Part shown: positions 21,170 to 32,933 of the stretch, in pieces | Layout of the letters: the number at the start of each line of letters is the position of its first letter | Position numbering within the stretch: position 1 is the first letter of the stretch | Assembly (NCBI GenBank): GCA_033032175.1 | Contig: CM065328.1 | Span: forward strand, 8,928,690-8,992,689 | Length of the DNA stretch: 64,000 nt | Origin: Saturnia japonica | Lineage: Eukaryota > Arthropoda > Insecta > Lepidoptera > Saturniidae | Reading direction: 5' to 3' | Notes under the pieces: model-generated | Databases searched by the model: none | The model's input: only the letters and a program-made list of their open reading frames with translations | Told to the model about the DNA's origin: nothing | Translations under genes and position numbers: made by a program

Positions 21170-21657
21170 TGCGTTTTCATTTCCCTAATTTGAGTCATGG
21201 TGGTTTCTTATACAAACTTCCATCACCTATTTCAGCTCTTCAATTTTTATTTTCGTGACATAAAGTATGTCCTTCTCTAAAGTGTAATACATCATTACAC
21301 CAAAAATTCCTCAAAATTGGCTTGATGGGTTTTCATATTATGAACTTTAATTCCCTGTTTCAACCCTTAAAAGTTTTATTTTTACGACATAAGTTACCAT
21401 ATGTCCTTTTGTAAGGTCTAATATATCTCTATACCGAAATTCATCAAAATTGGTTTGATGGGTTCTTCATATGAACTTTCTTCCCTTATTTCAACCCGTA
21501 AAGTTTTATTTTCACGACTTAAGGTAGTTTATGTCCTTCTTCAAGGTCCAAATTATCTCTGTATCAAAATTCATCAAAATGGGTTCAGTAGTTTAGGCGT
21601 GACAACGTAACATACAAACAGACAGAGTTACTTACAGATTTATGATATTAGTATGGA
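21170..21657 (+). repeat. ~131-bp tandem module array upstream of UGT copy 3
   Basis: Three to four diverged units. The marker 'catcaaaattggtttgatgg' (or a variant) begins at ~21309, 21441 and 21571, giving periods of ~132 and ~130. It ends 'gacaacgtaacatacaaaca' and 'gagttac', a typical RTE/SINE tail. The inverse orientation of the same family is seen at ~60200-60480 and ~61725-61960. Confidence 0.6.
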
Positions 21658-21742
21658 TAAAATTAACAAGTCTTCATGATTCAGCAATCTGATACTAATG
21701 TTATATATAAGATAGCAAAATAATATATTCATTATTTAAAAG

Positions 21743-21776
21743 AATAAATTACACAATTAATATAGTTATTACAGTT
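21743..21776 (+). promoter_or_regulatory. Candidate core promoter of UGT copy 3
   Basis: AATAAATTACAC at 21743 and TTACAGTTTT (ACAGTT at 21771) have the same spacing as in copy 2. The ATG follows at 21794. Confidence 0.45.
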
Positions 21777-21793
21777 TTAATCTCTACAAAGAA

Positions 21794-24406
21794 ATGTTGT
21801 GTATTTTGTCTATTACTGTAGTGATTCTTTCGGGTGCAGAATCCGCGAGAATCCTAGGTATATTTCCCGTACCTTCGGTAAGTCACCAAGTAGTGTTCAA
21901 CGTGTATATGCAAGAGCTGGTGAAACAAGGACACGATGTCGTAGTTATTACACCAAATCCAACACAACCTAAGAATAATCCTACTAATAATTTAACGGAA
22001 GTCGATATGAGTTATTTTTATAAAGAAGTTGAAAGTATATGGCTACCTGTATTTGCTCTTGCAAAACGTGGTGTAGTTATTGATGCCAATACTATGTTTG
22101 AGACAAAAGTATTTGAAAGTTTCGTGAATTTTGCTGCAGAAATATTTAAGAATCCGAAAGTGAAAAACATCATTGAAGATAAAAATCAACAGTTTGATCT
22201 AATTGTTCTAGAGACGTTTATGAATTATCATTTAATTACGAGCAATTTTTTTAATGCACCTGTAATACTTATTTCGTCATTTTATGGTTTTCCGGAGAGT
22301 TTTGAAACTATGGGTGCCGTAAGTAGACATCCAATATTATATCCTCATTCATTTAGCAGTAAATTTGCGAATCGTTCGACTTGGGAAACTATAAAAGAAT
22401 GTTTTAATGAATATAATATAATGAAAATGTTTCAAGATATTGAAGAGTATGAAAACACATTGTTGAAGCAAAACTTTGGTTCTGATGCACCTACTATAAA
22501 AGAACTAAAGAAAAATGTAGTGATGTTGTTCTTGAATTCGCATCCATTATTTACTGATAACCGTCCTGTACCGCCCGGGGTTATTTTCTTAGGCGCACTT
22601 CATTTAAAACCAGTGAAGGAATTGCCTCAGGTAATATATTTTATTTCTATTATTTAATTTTTCTGATATGTAGATAAATTGTACACAATCTAAATATATA
22701 TTTTTTATTAAAAAAACTCTTTGAAAAAGTAATTCTGTAACCTAAATAATAATTTATTAGGTAAAATTAATACTATAAATCATATTAATACTTCTTTAAT
22801 TTAATACAATCATCATTGTTTTAAATAGTTTAATGTAAATATGTATTAAGATATGATAAGAGTTTTACCTCAACACACAGCTTTTATGTCGATATCATAC
22901 ATGTGATTTCTAATATTATTATGAAAGTAAGCATGAATTTACATAAACTGTGGCTAACTTTAGTGAATTTTAAAAGTCTATATGCAATGACATGCAGAAA
23001 GTCACTGAGAAACCACCAAATCTATTTATGTTCGTATTAAGAATATCTATATATAAATCGAGCGTTTTAGTGGATATTTAGCGGAATCGAAAATAAATCT
23101 ATTTAAAATATGCAATTGTTATTCCATAAATGGTCTTGGAAAAGGAAAAGAAGCTGAAGAATTAAAAGGTGATTTCATAATGATTCGCGCTTGTCAGTAG
23201 TAGACATTATTGACAGCTGAAAAAATTAGCTTTATTACTACTGACACCGTAGTACAGTTTTATTGATAATATGATGATTTATATTGAGAATATTCTTTCT
23301 AACTCAACTTGATATCGGATTTTTTTTCAGGATTTGAAGTCATATTTGGACAATTCAAAAAAAGGTGTGGTTTACGTAAGCTTTGGAAGTAACGTTCGCC
23401 CTGAACTTATGCATAAAGATTTACTTGATGTTTTCCTTGATGCATTCGAATCACTACCTTATGAAATTCTGTGGAAATACAGTGGAAACTTAGAAAGAGT
23501 GCCAAAAAACCTTAAAATTCAGAAATGGTTTCCCCAGAGAGATTTGTTGGGTAAGTATACATAAATATATATATAAATAGTATAAATAAATATAATTTGT
23601 TTTAGTAGGATTCTAGAAATGAATAAATCTATTAACTGTACGAGTAAAATTAAATAAAATTCGTCATTCTAGCTCATCCAAATGTAAAGGTCTTCATAAC
23701 TCAAGGTGGTCTTCAATCTACTGATGAAGCTATCGACTCTGAAGTGCCTTTAATTGGAATACCTATGTTTGGTGACCAGACGTTTAACACTAATAAATAT
23801 GTTCAGCTTGGTATTGGCATCGCAATTAGATGCTCTCACTCTGACAGCTAATGATTTGATTTCTTCTGTTAAAACTGTTATCGGTGATGGAAGGTAAATA
23901 GTATTCATTTTTTCTTTAAACTGAATCAGGTGTTATAGTTTTATTTTTATACTCTGTCCTTATGTTTAATACAAAGCTTACCCTATAAAAATGCTGCAAT
24001 TACATTAAAGTTAATTGAAAAGTAATATTCTTTTAGGAAATATACATTACTGAATTTCATGCGCAGTTATCATGTATCGTATTTATTAATAGTTTATATT
24101 ATTTAATCGATTTCTTAAAGTTTCAGGGATAATATCAAACGTTTGAAGGCTATAATAAACGATCAGCCACAGCGTCCGCTAGAGCGCGCCGTGTGGTGGA
24201 CAGAGCACGTGTTGCGGCACGGCGGAGCACATCTGCGGGCGCCAGCAGCTAATATGTCTTGGAGTGAATATTTAATGTTGGAAATAATTATTCCTGTATT
24301 GTCAGTGCTATTTATTTCGTTAACAATATTTTTGTTAATAGTTGTTTTAACGATAAGATCAATGTTACGTAGTTCAGACAAAAAATCAAAGATTAAGAGA
24401 AGCTGA
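21794..24406 (+). pseudogene. UDP-glycosyltransferase copy 3 (4 exons, one-base insertion in exon 3)
   Basis: Exons: 21794-22630, 23331-23550, 23673-23893, 24121-24406. Splice sites and exons 1, 2 and 4 are as in copy 2. Exon 3, however, is 221 bp instead of 220: next to 'ttggcatcgcaattagatgc' (~23819-23824) there is one base more than in the other copies, and a TAA follows within about ten codons. The predicted protein would lose the end of the sugar-nucleotide domain and the membrane anchor. Before the shift, the near-invariant Gly of the signature (DAGVP in copies 1 and 2) is Glu ('DSEVP'). Signal peptide, His31, 'VSFGSNV' and the KIKRS tail are otherwise kept, so inactivation looks recent; an assembly or read error is the main alternative. 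Confidence 0.8.
22631..23330 (+). other. Intron 1 of UGT copy 3
   Basis: Donor gtaatat, acceptor tttttttcag. AT-rich, with no recognisable element or coding frame. Confidence 0.6.
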
Positions 24407-24999
24407 TTTGTGTTACTGTTTTATTTTATTTTAATCATGTTGATTTAAAAAACAAGTATTTGTCTATCTTCTGAAATATTATTTATTTAAAAAATGAGAT
24501 ATAAATATTGTAGTGATGCGCAAAGCAGTAATTGTAATTATTAAATGAAGAACAATGTTTTTAATGTAACTATTATTTAGTCTAGTAACTTTGTAAAAAC
24601 AAATATTTTGTAAAACGGATACATATATTTCGAGAAAATGTAATTTTAGTCATATCATATTTTTCCGTGTGAAATCGTACTAACTTATTATTCGTACTAG
24701 TTACTATTAACTTTCCTATTGAACCGTACTATTGACTTGATGCTTTAAAAATAAAGGCGACCGACAGCTAGAACATAAACATTCTTACTTGGATCGTCGG
24801 ACTGTTCACATCTTTAGAGTAATGAATACTCAGGATTAGTAGAAGAGATACTGCAAAGTGCAAATTACTTTGTATCCAAGTTTTATTTTGATTTATTAAC
24901 ACATTATGATGTTTAATATGTGTCAAAGCATTGTTATATCCTGGCTTATTGGATAATTAATTTTCAGATGTAATTACTATATTAAAACTTATTTCTAAA

Positions 25000-25430
25000 T
25001 TAGCTGTTACCCACGACTTCGTCTGCGTATTATTGGATATCACTATCTGTGTGCCAAGTTTTATCTAAATCCGTTCAGCTGTTTTTGCGAGATTGAGTAA
25101 CAAAGCTACAAACTTTTCATTTATTATATTTGAAGGATAACACTGATTAAGCTATAACTTTTACCGAAATAAAAAGTACCCTGTATATTATTCTAGGTCA
25201 TAGACTATCTGTGTGCCAAATTTCATCTAAATATGTTCAACGGTTTTTGCATGATTGAGTAACAAAACTACAAAATTTCCATTTATTATATTTGTAGGAT
25301 AACACTGGTTAAACTATGACTTTTACCGGGATAAAAAGTACTCTATATGTTATTCCAGGTCATAGACTATCTATGTGCCAATTTTCATTAAGATCTGTTC
25401 AGCCGTTTTTAGCATTGCCGTCGAATACAG
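25000..25430 (+). repeat. Tandem 160-bp modules (about 2.6 copies)
   Basis: 'ggataacactg' recurs at 25137 and 25297, exactly 160 bp apart. Each unit has 'aaaaagtac', 'ggtcatagactatct', 'gtgccaa' and 'gattgagtaacaaa'. The array is headed by 'agctgttacccacgacttcg' at 25003, the head module seen at 18850 and 39575. It is probably a repeat-bearing 3' end of a non-autonomous retroelement. Confidence 0.65.
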
Positions 25431-26666
25431 ATCAGCGTTAATGTACGTGTTTTTACGTTCCTCATACGTATAAAGTTGCAACTCATCCCAATGCGCTACC
25501 ACATACTCCACTATCGTTTACCTAATGTCTTATGAGACTCAATTTTCCCATACATAGATAGAGAATGATAACGAATGGAACAAACACAAATCTCCTCCAG
25601 GTATAGATAGGGACAGCTCGGTGTGGACAAGGGTCGTCATTTACGTACAATATTTCGGGTTCTATTGCAACATTCATTCAACCATTTTTACAGTAAATGG
25701 TTTGTTATTTTGTGTAGTATATTATAATTAAGAAGACACCTTTGTGAAATAATATGTAGAAATACTATAATAAGATATTTCAAAAATGCGTGAGTGTCAT
25801 GCAACACTCGGTTGGAACGAAGTTCGTAGCCTTGAACCAATAAGCGCGGATAACCGTCTACACTATAGAAAGGGTCGTGACGGAAAATTCTTACTCTATT
25901 TTTCACCTAGCCCCCATCCGCTAAGTCCGTAACGTTCGATAAGGAACTTCGTTCCAAAAAGGTCTGCCGCTAGGAAGGCCCACATATATATTACTTTTCT
26001 GGTCTATGAGCAGCACATTGGTCCATAAATCGAGGTCCATAACCATAGAAATAAAAAGTCGAAATGCAAAAGAAAATCATTGGTAGTTTAGTCTACTTAC
26101 ATATGCACCATATTATGATATGGATGCGCCAATAAAGGCTGGTATTTGGTAGAAAATAATATTCTACTTTTTTTATGGTAGGAAAACACATAATTTGGGT
26201 TTTCTCGCAACTGTTTCCACGTGTAAGCTTGCCAATTATATGGGTTATTAGGGTTCTTACAGCAAAACATAGGACATATATAATACTCACCTAGCGTTGT
26301 TGCCTTACCCGTTACAGCATCTCAACTTCCAAATAATTGATATGTTCGAGTCGATAAGAAATGTTGCTACAAAACATTAAATTTTTTCCGATGCATTTAA
26401 TTATTAACTTGTGAACCGTCAGTCAGATCAATAATTATTAGTTACCAAGAAATACAGCGCCTAAATATATAATGACAAATCAAATTTTTTTAATATCATA
26501 ATCCAGTCGTTAATTATTAAAAGGTAAAAATTCTTAAAACTCATTAAAATATATCCATAGTAACAAGAGATAACCCAGTGCTAAGAATACTGCTGCCGGC
26601 ACTCATGAAAAAAAATAAGGAGGTAGTAATAATTACCAAGAAAATACTTATAGTAGCTAATCATAT
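25431..26666. other. Spacer without recognisable genes
   Basis: No sustained coding frame and no clear terminal repeats. Some short stretches look repeat-derived but cannot be named. Confidence 0.4.
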
Positions 26667-28790
26667 AGCCCAGTCATATTAGGTAAAAAAAGGGGTCAAC
26701 CTCGGAAAGAAAGATAATAAGCTGCAAATTGGTATGAACCTTTGTTTTGTCATTCTAAATGTTGTCTCAAAAGTCACAATCGTTATCGTGTCCGCGTCTC
26801 AAGATATTCAAGGTCAAAGGTCACAAAAATCGGTTTTTCGCGAATATCTGGCTTCCTATCGGTTAAATGAGATTTGCATTTATTATAAAAGTTGTAGGCT
26901 ATAAAATTCCCTACAACTTTTGTTTAAACTTTTTTTTCATACAACCAACCGTTTTGAAGGTAGAGCGCGAAGAGTGCACATCGTACAGTCATATACGGCC
27001 TAATGCAAGGTCAAGCGTGAGTTATGGTTATCAGTACGTTATAAAGTCAATTATTTACTTGGAAATTATAATTATTAAACAATGCCTATTATTTATGTAC
27101 TAACTATTAATTATTTATATTTAATTAAAGTAAGTAACTTGATTATTTATATATAATTATTCATATTTAACTATTTAAGTATAAAATATTATTAATTCTG
27201 GATTATATATTTTAGTTTTATTTTAAGTTAAAATGATAGTAAGAGTATATATTTTACACATATTTTTATTTATTATTAAATACGGCATAATATACATTTG
27301 TCAAAATGTGAGTTCAAATATCAAAAGTATCTTTGTTGATTTTAATTGTAATGAAATTGGAAATGGAAGCTAATTATCTTCTTCTTCTTCGTCGTCTTCT
27401 TCTTCTTGTCGCTCAAAAATGTTCGATTCATTGTCATCATCCTCATTATCTGTCATGTTCATCTCCAAACCTTCCAGAATATCGGGATCATATGTATTTT
27501 CTTCATCGGGATTACTTGGATACAGTGAAGCGTTGAGGCAAGCTTGTCCGTTGCACTGGCCGCAAGCTAAAGAACATTGTAGCCCTGATTTTCTGCATCC
27601 ACAGCGGGAACCACAACCATTTTTGCAATTGCAAAATATTACGTTTAGTAGTTCGGCTGGCGCTGGAGGTAATAACGTTCGTATGGGCTCCAGGATTTCA
27701 TTTTCAAGCATCCAGCCCCATTCTTGAGGTTCTAAGTCCTTCCCTAACCACGTTTGAATCTGGTAGTAGACACGTTTTATGTGTTGATGAGCAGCTACAC
27801 TTGTTGGTGGAAGTGTTGACAGTTGTACAGGTTTATTTAGTTTTGTAAATTTGATGAATTGCGTGTAGCGGAAATGATCAATATTGTCCTCAGATTTTGG
27901 AGCATTATATAATGCCAACAAGATGCGCACTCCATTTTCTAATAATGTTTGTTTTGGGCAGTTTTCTTGTTGAAATACTTCCACCAGTTTATCTAAATCA
28001 GGAATTTTTTCCAATGCTCTAGTAACAGTTTTTTTTCCTTTTTTAAATAGCGCAGAAGTCGTGTCACAGCCACTGAATGCGTGTAAAAATAAAATGTGCT
28101 TTTTAGTACGAGGATATTGGTCAAAACTTTTAGTAGAATATATTTGTGTTTTGACATTGCCTTTGCCAACTTTTTTCAAAAAAATTTCCTGATGATGTGA
28201 CTGAGTACGTCCAATTAAAATAACGAGCAAATCGATATCTTCTCCTATGATGACAGCAGTCTTTTGATGTTCTGATAAGGCAATAGCTGCAATAGTTAAA
28301 TATGAATAATTATATATAAATAATCAAGTTACTTACTTTAATTAAATATAAATAATTAATAGTTAGTACATAAATAATAGGCATTGTTTAATAATTATAA
28401 TTTCCAAGTAAATAATTGACTTTATAACGTACTGATAACCATAACTCACGCTTGACCTTGCATTAGGCCGTATATGACTGTACGATGTGCACTCTTCGCG
28501 CTCTACCTTCAAAACGGTTGGTTGTATGAAAAAAAAGTATAAACAAAAGTTGTAGGGAATTTTATAGCCTACAACTTTTATAATAAATGCAAATCTCATT
28601 TAACCGATAGGAAGCCAGATATTCGCGAAAAACCGATTTTTGTGACCTTTGACCTTGAATATCTTGAGACGCGGACACGATAACGATTGTGACTTTTGAG
28701 ACAACATTTAGAATGACAAAACAAAGGTTCATACCAATTTGCAGCTTATTATCTTTCATTCCGAGGTGAAAGCCCTAATATGACTGGGCT
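26667..28790 (-). mobile_element. Long-TIR DNA transposon with PIN/XPG-like and CXC ORF (Academ-like?)
   Basis: The left end (26667-27175) and right end (28291-28790) are near-perfect inverted repeats of about 500 bp, opening with 'agcccagtcatattagg'. They differ mainly by a short indel near the outer end. Each repeat contains the same spurious 78-codon ORF. The unique centre (27176-28290) holds one minus-strand ORF. No convincing target-site duplication is seen. Such long TIRs around a fragment of a large nuclease-like protein suggest an internally deleted DNA transposon. The Academ superfamily, whose proteins are reported to carry an XPG-like nuclease, is my best guess. Confidence 0.65.
27370..28303 (-). 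CDS. PIN/XPG-like nuclease plus CXC-domain protein (transposon ORF, 5'-truncated)
   Basis: Open frame of ~310 codons; the first Met is at 28230, but the frame and resemblance run upstream to the TIR. It reads 'AVIIGEDIDLLVILIGRT' (acidic strand of a PIN/FEN-like fold) and then 'HAFSGCDTTSALFKKGKKT', which resembles the GxDY...GIGPKTA region of XPG/FEN nucleases. A Tesmin/TSO1-like cysteine-rich segment follows ('CNCKNGCGSRCGCRKSG', 'CGQCNGQACLN'), and then a long acidic tail. I infer the C-terminal third of a transposase-type protein: nuclease core plus DNA-binding CXC. A 'ttgcag' before the conserved part (~28287-28292) could be a splice acceptor. No stop codon interrupts it, so the copy is young. 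This type is widespread as 'uncharacterized protein' in arthropods; the role is inferred. Confidence 0.6.
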
Positions 28791-28809
28791 AATAGGACAC
28801 TTGTATATA

Positions 28810-29130
28810 ATATAGGCGATAACAAAAAAAAAAAAAGAGTACAATAACAATAGTTAATAATTGACAGATTACTAAATGCATGACCTACGCATGTTTCTTC
28901 CGTCCTCCCAGAAGGCAGGACAAGTGATAAGTGTAGATCGAATTTTGTGGGTAAGGAGTTAGTCAGATCGAGATTTATTTGTTCGTACGGCAACATCACA
29001 AGCCGAGGTTCGGAAACTTTGGCACCCTTGGGCTTGTTGCTTCGCTTTCGAGACAGTGCTTTCTGCGCTCGCCCCCAAGCCCGGTGAAGCTGCCAAAGCC
29101 TCTAATGGCTCCAGTGGCCTCAAAGATAAC
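28810..29130 (+). mobile_element. Jockey-type LINE 3' UTR fragment, split by a DNA transposon
   Basis: 'gtcctcccagaaggcaggac', 'actttggcacccttgggctt', 'gcccccaagcccggtgaagc' and 'aatggctccagtggcct' match the 3' UTR of the LINE at 62041-63015 in the same orientation. The element at 29131 begins right at its end, and after 32465 the sequence goes on 'gttgatcaataagttgataa', consistent with the rest of the tail. Confidence 0.65.
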
Positions 29131-29749
29131 TATACAGGGTATTAGTAGACCGCTCCCAAAAATGAAGACAGACGATAGTACTAATGACACCTTTGATGAT
29201 GGGATGGAAAAAAAATTGATCCTGATTAAATAAAATCATATTATTTAAACTTTTTATTAGCATTATTTACGCTCCATCATGTTAGTACAACTTAATGAAA
29301 CGAGAATTTTACAAAAAATTACAATACTTTACTAAAAAAAAAACCAGCAATGAATACCAAATTAAATACAGCTGATTGGTCGGGTCAAATAACGTGCAGG
29401 CGCGGTGCGTCGCGCCGCCAGTCTAGCGCGAGCGCGGCGCGGTGCCATTCTCGCGCGGCCCGCAGCTGGCGATCGCACAAATACTTATTTACAATATTGT
29501 CTAAATACCTAACTTATCTACTTTACCACTGTGCTAGTGTCTACCTGGCCACTTTCATTCGAATTCTCCGGTTGAATTAAAAAAGTAACGGGTTGATTCC
29601 CCGCGAATGAAAAAAATACTTAAATAAAAATTTAACAAGCATTGAGCCATGTTTTTTAATCCATCGTGTAAGAATGTTTATTATTCTGATGTATTCAGTT
29701 ATGTACCTATTCATATCAGTTCAGTACTAAGTTATTTATAAAAAATGTA

Positions 29750-30680
29750 GGTATGAAACAGCTTACCGATCTAAAGCTTCCGTGGTCTTATGAAATGCGG
29801 CTCAAATTGTGCCTCATTCATTTCGAGGCAGATTTGGGCTCGGCGTTGCGTATCCTCATGCAGGCATCATCGTGGAGTCCTCGACCCAGTCCGCACGTAG
29901 TTTGTCGAAAACATTCACGGTTTTTTGGTGCATTTCGTTGGCACTAACACACTTACGATTAAAAGCACATTCTCTCACATACCCTACAGAAAGAAGACTA
30001 ACGGGTTCAGATCGGGTGACAGAGGTGGCCAAGAGTATGGTCCTAGTCTGCCGATCCAGCGATCATCAAATAGCTCAGTGAGGCGCTCACGGACGAATCT
30101 GAGGATGTGGGGGTGCACCATTATGCTGAAACCATTTCGGCGATATTCAGCTAATGATAAATCGTCTAAAATGTCCTCCGACTGTTCATTTATGAGGTTT
30201 AAATATCGTTGTCCGTCAAGTTGCTGTGGCAGAATCATTGGTTCTAGTATGCGATCCTTAAATAAACCTGCCCATACGTTAACCGACCATCGGGTTTGGT
30301 GCCTGGTTTGTAGAACAGCGTGCGGGTTCACCTCGGAATAAACGTGTGTATTTCTTCGGTTCTACAGCCCGTTTCCTGTAAATGTCTACTCGTCCGTCCA
30401 GATCACGTGTTCAATGAAACCAGGCACACGTTGTTGCGGGTCTTATCCAATGGTAAAAAACTCGCCAGTGATCGTTCTCACCGGATACCAAGCTTGCACT
30501 TTGTGCACTTTTTATGGGCACATTCGTTTACGCTTTAACACCTTGGAAACTGTTCAGTATAACACACTTGTTACATCTCGAAGCCTTAACAATTTAGCAA
30601 TACCTCGTTTAACTAACTTCGGATTTCAGCGAACGACATCAAAAATGCTCTCCTCGAACTGAATAGCCACTTGACTTCCA
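29750..30680 (-). pseudogene. Tc1/mariner-type transposase, DDE part (decayed)
   Basis: The minus strand reads, with several stops and shifts, a diverged end of the N-terminal domain, then 'EHVIWTDE' (first catalytic Asp). After this comes an open stretch (30331-29984) with 'NPHAVLQTRHQTRWSVNVW', 'ILDDLSLAEYRRNGFS', 'FDDRWIGRLGP' and 'WPPLSPDLNPL' (the end of the DDE core), and a C-terminal tail 'RRAQICLEMN'. The usual 'HDGAPAH' motif is altered ('IMVHPHI'). It starts abruptly at the central palindrome, so the N-terminal helix-turn-helix part is missing. Confidence 0.75.
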
Positions 30681-30844
30681 CCGGACAATACTTTAATTTG
30701 AAAACAGGTAGGTACTTACAAAAATTACTTGCAAGTTTTATCGTGAACGCCGGCGCCGCCTCTAATTCTTTTATGCGTTCACGATAAAACTTGCAAGTAA
30801 TTTTTGTAAGTACCTACCTGTTTTCAAATTAAAGTATTGGCCGG
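30681..30844. repeat. Perfect-arm palindrome at the centre of the composite element
   Basis: Arms 30681-30749 and 30776-30844 are reverse complements over 69 bp with one mismatch. The loop is 26 bp and GC-rich at its start ('ccggcgccgcc'). Such a hairpin is a typical breakpoint of inverted duplication and can block replication. Confidence 0.85.
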
Positions 30845-31327
30845 ACTAAAAACGGAAGTGTGTTAACATAAAGTATAAGAATTCTATTTTAAATTCATTC
30901 TGATAGATTAATTGACTATCGTAATTGCAATTAATTTCAACTATTAAATTATTCTGTACCATTTCATTTTTATTTTCTTGTATAAAATCAAAGATAAAAA
31001 GATTAAATTAGTTTTTATAAATAACAGCTAAGCTTATAAAATAAAAGTTAGGAATGTCTAACGGCTTTATCAATCTGTGGAAATGTACAAAGTGCCGTCA
31101 ACGGCGGCCGCGGCTCACCGCCAAAGGAGCGGTTTGTTTTGGCGGGATTGATTATTAAATTTAGTATTTTTAGTTTTTGAGACAGTTTCATTTAGACTTT
31201 CATGCGCGCATGAGCGACAGATATTCGTTCAATCGTATTGATATTTAAATTCTTGTTAATATTTTATTGTTACATTTTGTGTATCTTGTTAAGTTTGTGT
31301 TGTTTTTATTATTGTTCTGTTTTAATA

Positions 31328-31858
31328 ATGCCTAACGCGTACGTTTATAGTGCTCGTGAATACGGTAACATGTTAATGTGCCTTGGAGAAGCTCGCGGGA
31401 ATGCTTCGCGTGCATTGCGAATTTACCGAGAGAGATTCCCGACAGCTCGACATCCGGCTGACTCTCGTCTGATAACAGCAGCATTTCAGCGAGTGTTGGA
31501 AAGTCGACCCATTGCTACAGTAGCGACAGGAGGTGGAAGTCAAGTGGCAGTTCAGGCCGAGGAGCGCATTTTAGATGTCGTTCGCCGGTATCCGAACTTA
31601 GGTACACGAAGTATTTCTAAATTGTTAAGGTGTCGGAATGGAACAAGTGTGTCGTACTGGACAGTTCATAAGGTGTTAAAGCGTAACCGAATGCGCCAAA
31701 GGATCGTGAATGTTTTCGACAAACTACGTGCGGACTGTGTCGAAGACCCCACGATGATGCCCCGACTGCATAAGGAGACGCAACGCCGAGCTCAAATCTG
31801 CCTCGAAATGAATGGGGCACAATTTGAGCCGCATCTCATAAGGCCACGGAGGATTTAG
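31328..31858 (+). pseudogene. Tc1/mariner-type transposase with DDE core deleted
   Basis: ATG at 31328 (MPNAYVYSAREYGNML). 'LCLGEARGNASRALRIYRER' matches the DUF4817 helix-turn-helix domain of insect Tc1/mariner-type transposases. A second DNA-binding segment follows ('ISKLLRCRNGTSVSYWTVHK'), and then, without the catalytic domain, the C-terminal tail 'RRAQICLEMNGAQFE'. About 200 residues of the DDE region are therefore missing by an in-frame deletion at ~31690-31700. The result is an open 177-codon protein that could still bind element ends. The left arm has the complementary part. Confidence 0.75.
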
Positions 31859-32465
31859 ATCGGTAAGCTGTTTCATACCAATTTTTTGTTTATAACTTAT
31901 TTTTAAACTGATCTGAGTAGATCGTACATAACTGAATACATCAGAGTAATAAACATAATTACACGACGGATTAAAAAGCATGAAGCTATCCTTTTTTAAA
32001 TTTCATTCAAGTATTTTTTTCATAAGCGGGGAATCGAACCCGGTACTTAGCTTATTCAACCGGTGAATTCGAAAAAAAGTGGCTAGGTAAAGACTAGCAC
32101 AGTGGCAAAGTAGATAAGTTAGTTATTTAGACAAATGTTGTAAATAAGTATTTATTTGATTGTTAGTTGCGTGCAGCGCAAGATTGACGCTGCGCCCGGG
32201 CGTTCTTTGATCCGAGCATCAGCTGTTTTTGATTTTGTGTTTCATTGCTGGTTTTTTTTTTTAGTAAAGTAATGTATTTTTTATGAAATTATCGTTTCAT
32301 TTAGCTGTACTAACACGATGGAGCGTAAATAATGCTAATAAAAAGTTTAAATAATATGATTTTTTTTTTTATCAGGATCAATTTTTTTTCCATTCCATCA
32401 TCAAAGGTGTCATTAGTACTATCGTCTGTCTTCATTTTCGGGAGCGGTCTACTAATACCCTGTAT

Positions 32466-32933
32466 AGTTGATCAATAAGTTGATAAAAAGAAACAATAGT
32501 TAATAACTATTGATCAACTATTATAATTCCATTGAGGTTAAACCAGGCTAATTTTATATAAATACAGTAAGTTCGTCGTCTCTTGACATTACGTCACTAT
32601 AGTACACAGAAGTAAACAGTACGTTGTCTGGGCACTATTCTTGAGAGTAATTACCTACAGCTGCCCGGTATATAAACATGCACTAGAGCTGCCCTCTGAC
32701 TGTATTTCCTGGGTTTCCTACTTACGTATTTGATAATGCTATATTAAATTGTCATTATTACCTTTTATTATGAAATCTCGCTAAAGTCTAAAATAACAGA
32801 TTAATAACACTTGTGCGTGACTAAGTAATGTTAGATATGATAACAAAAATTCATAGTCATCGTTATATGATATTAAATAGAAGAAAAAAAAATTTAACTC
32901 AGTCAGTTATTACAGTTTTACGATTCAAGAGCA
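32466..32933. other. 5' flank of UGT copy 4
   Basis: AT-rich; no coding sequence. ACAGTTTT at ~32914 is the initiator-like motif shared with copies 2, 3 and 5, 20 bases before the ATG. A clear TATA-like box at -30 is not seen. Confidence 0.45.

Larger units (their letters stand above)
29131..32465. mobile_element. Palindromic composite Tc1/mariner-type element
   Basis: Outer ends are inverted repeats starting CAGGGTATTAGTAGACC, each next to TATA (left ~29131-29134; right ~32463-32466), as expected for TA-target Tc1/mariner insertion. The inverted similarity extends ~800 bp inward (29131-29950 against 31640-32465) and covers the 3' end of a transposase gene on both arms. In the middle is a second tight inverted repeat (30681-30844). 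The two transposase copies thus point outward from the centre, each missing a different part. The arms contain the GC-rich blocks at 29390-29475 and 32165-32220. Confidence 0.75.

Noticed and set aside
26867..27103. 78-codon frame repeated at 28363-28599 on the other strand
   Set aside because: It lies wholly in the inverted repeats of the DNA element, has no protein-like features and is duplicated only because the repeats are.
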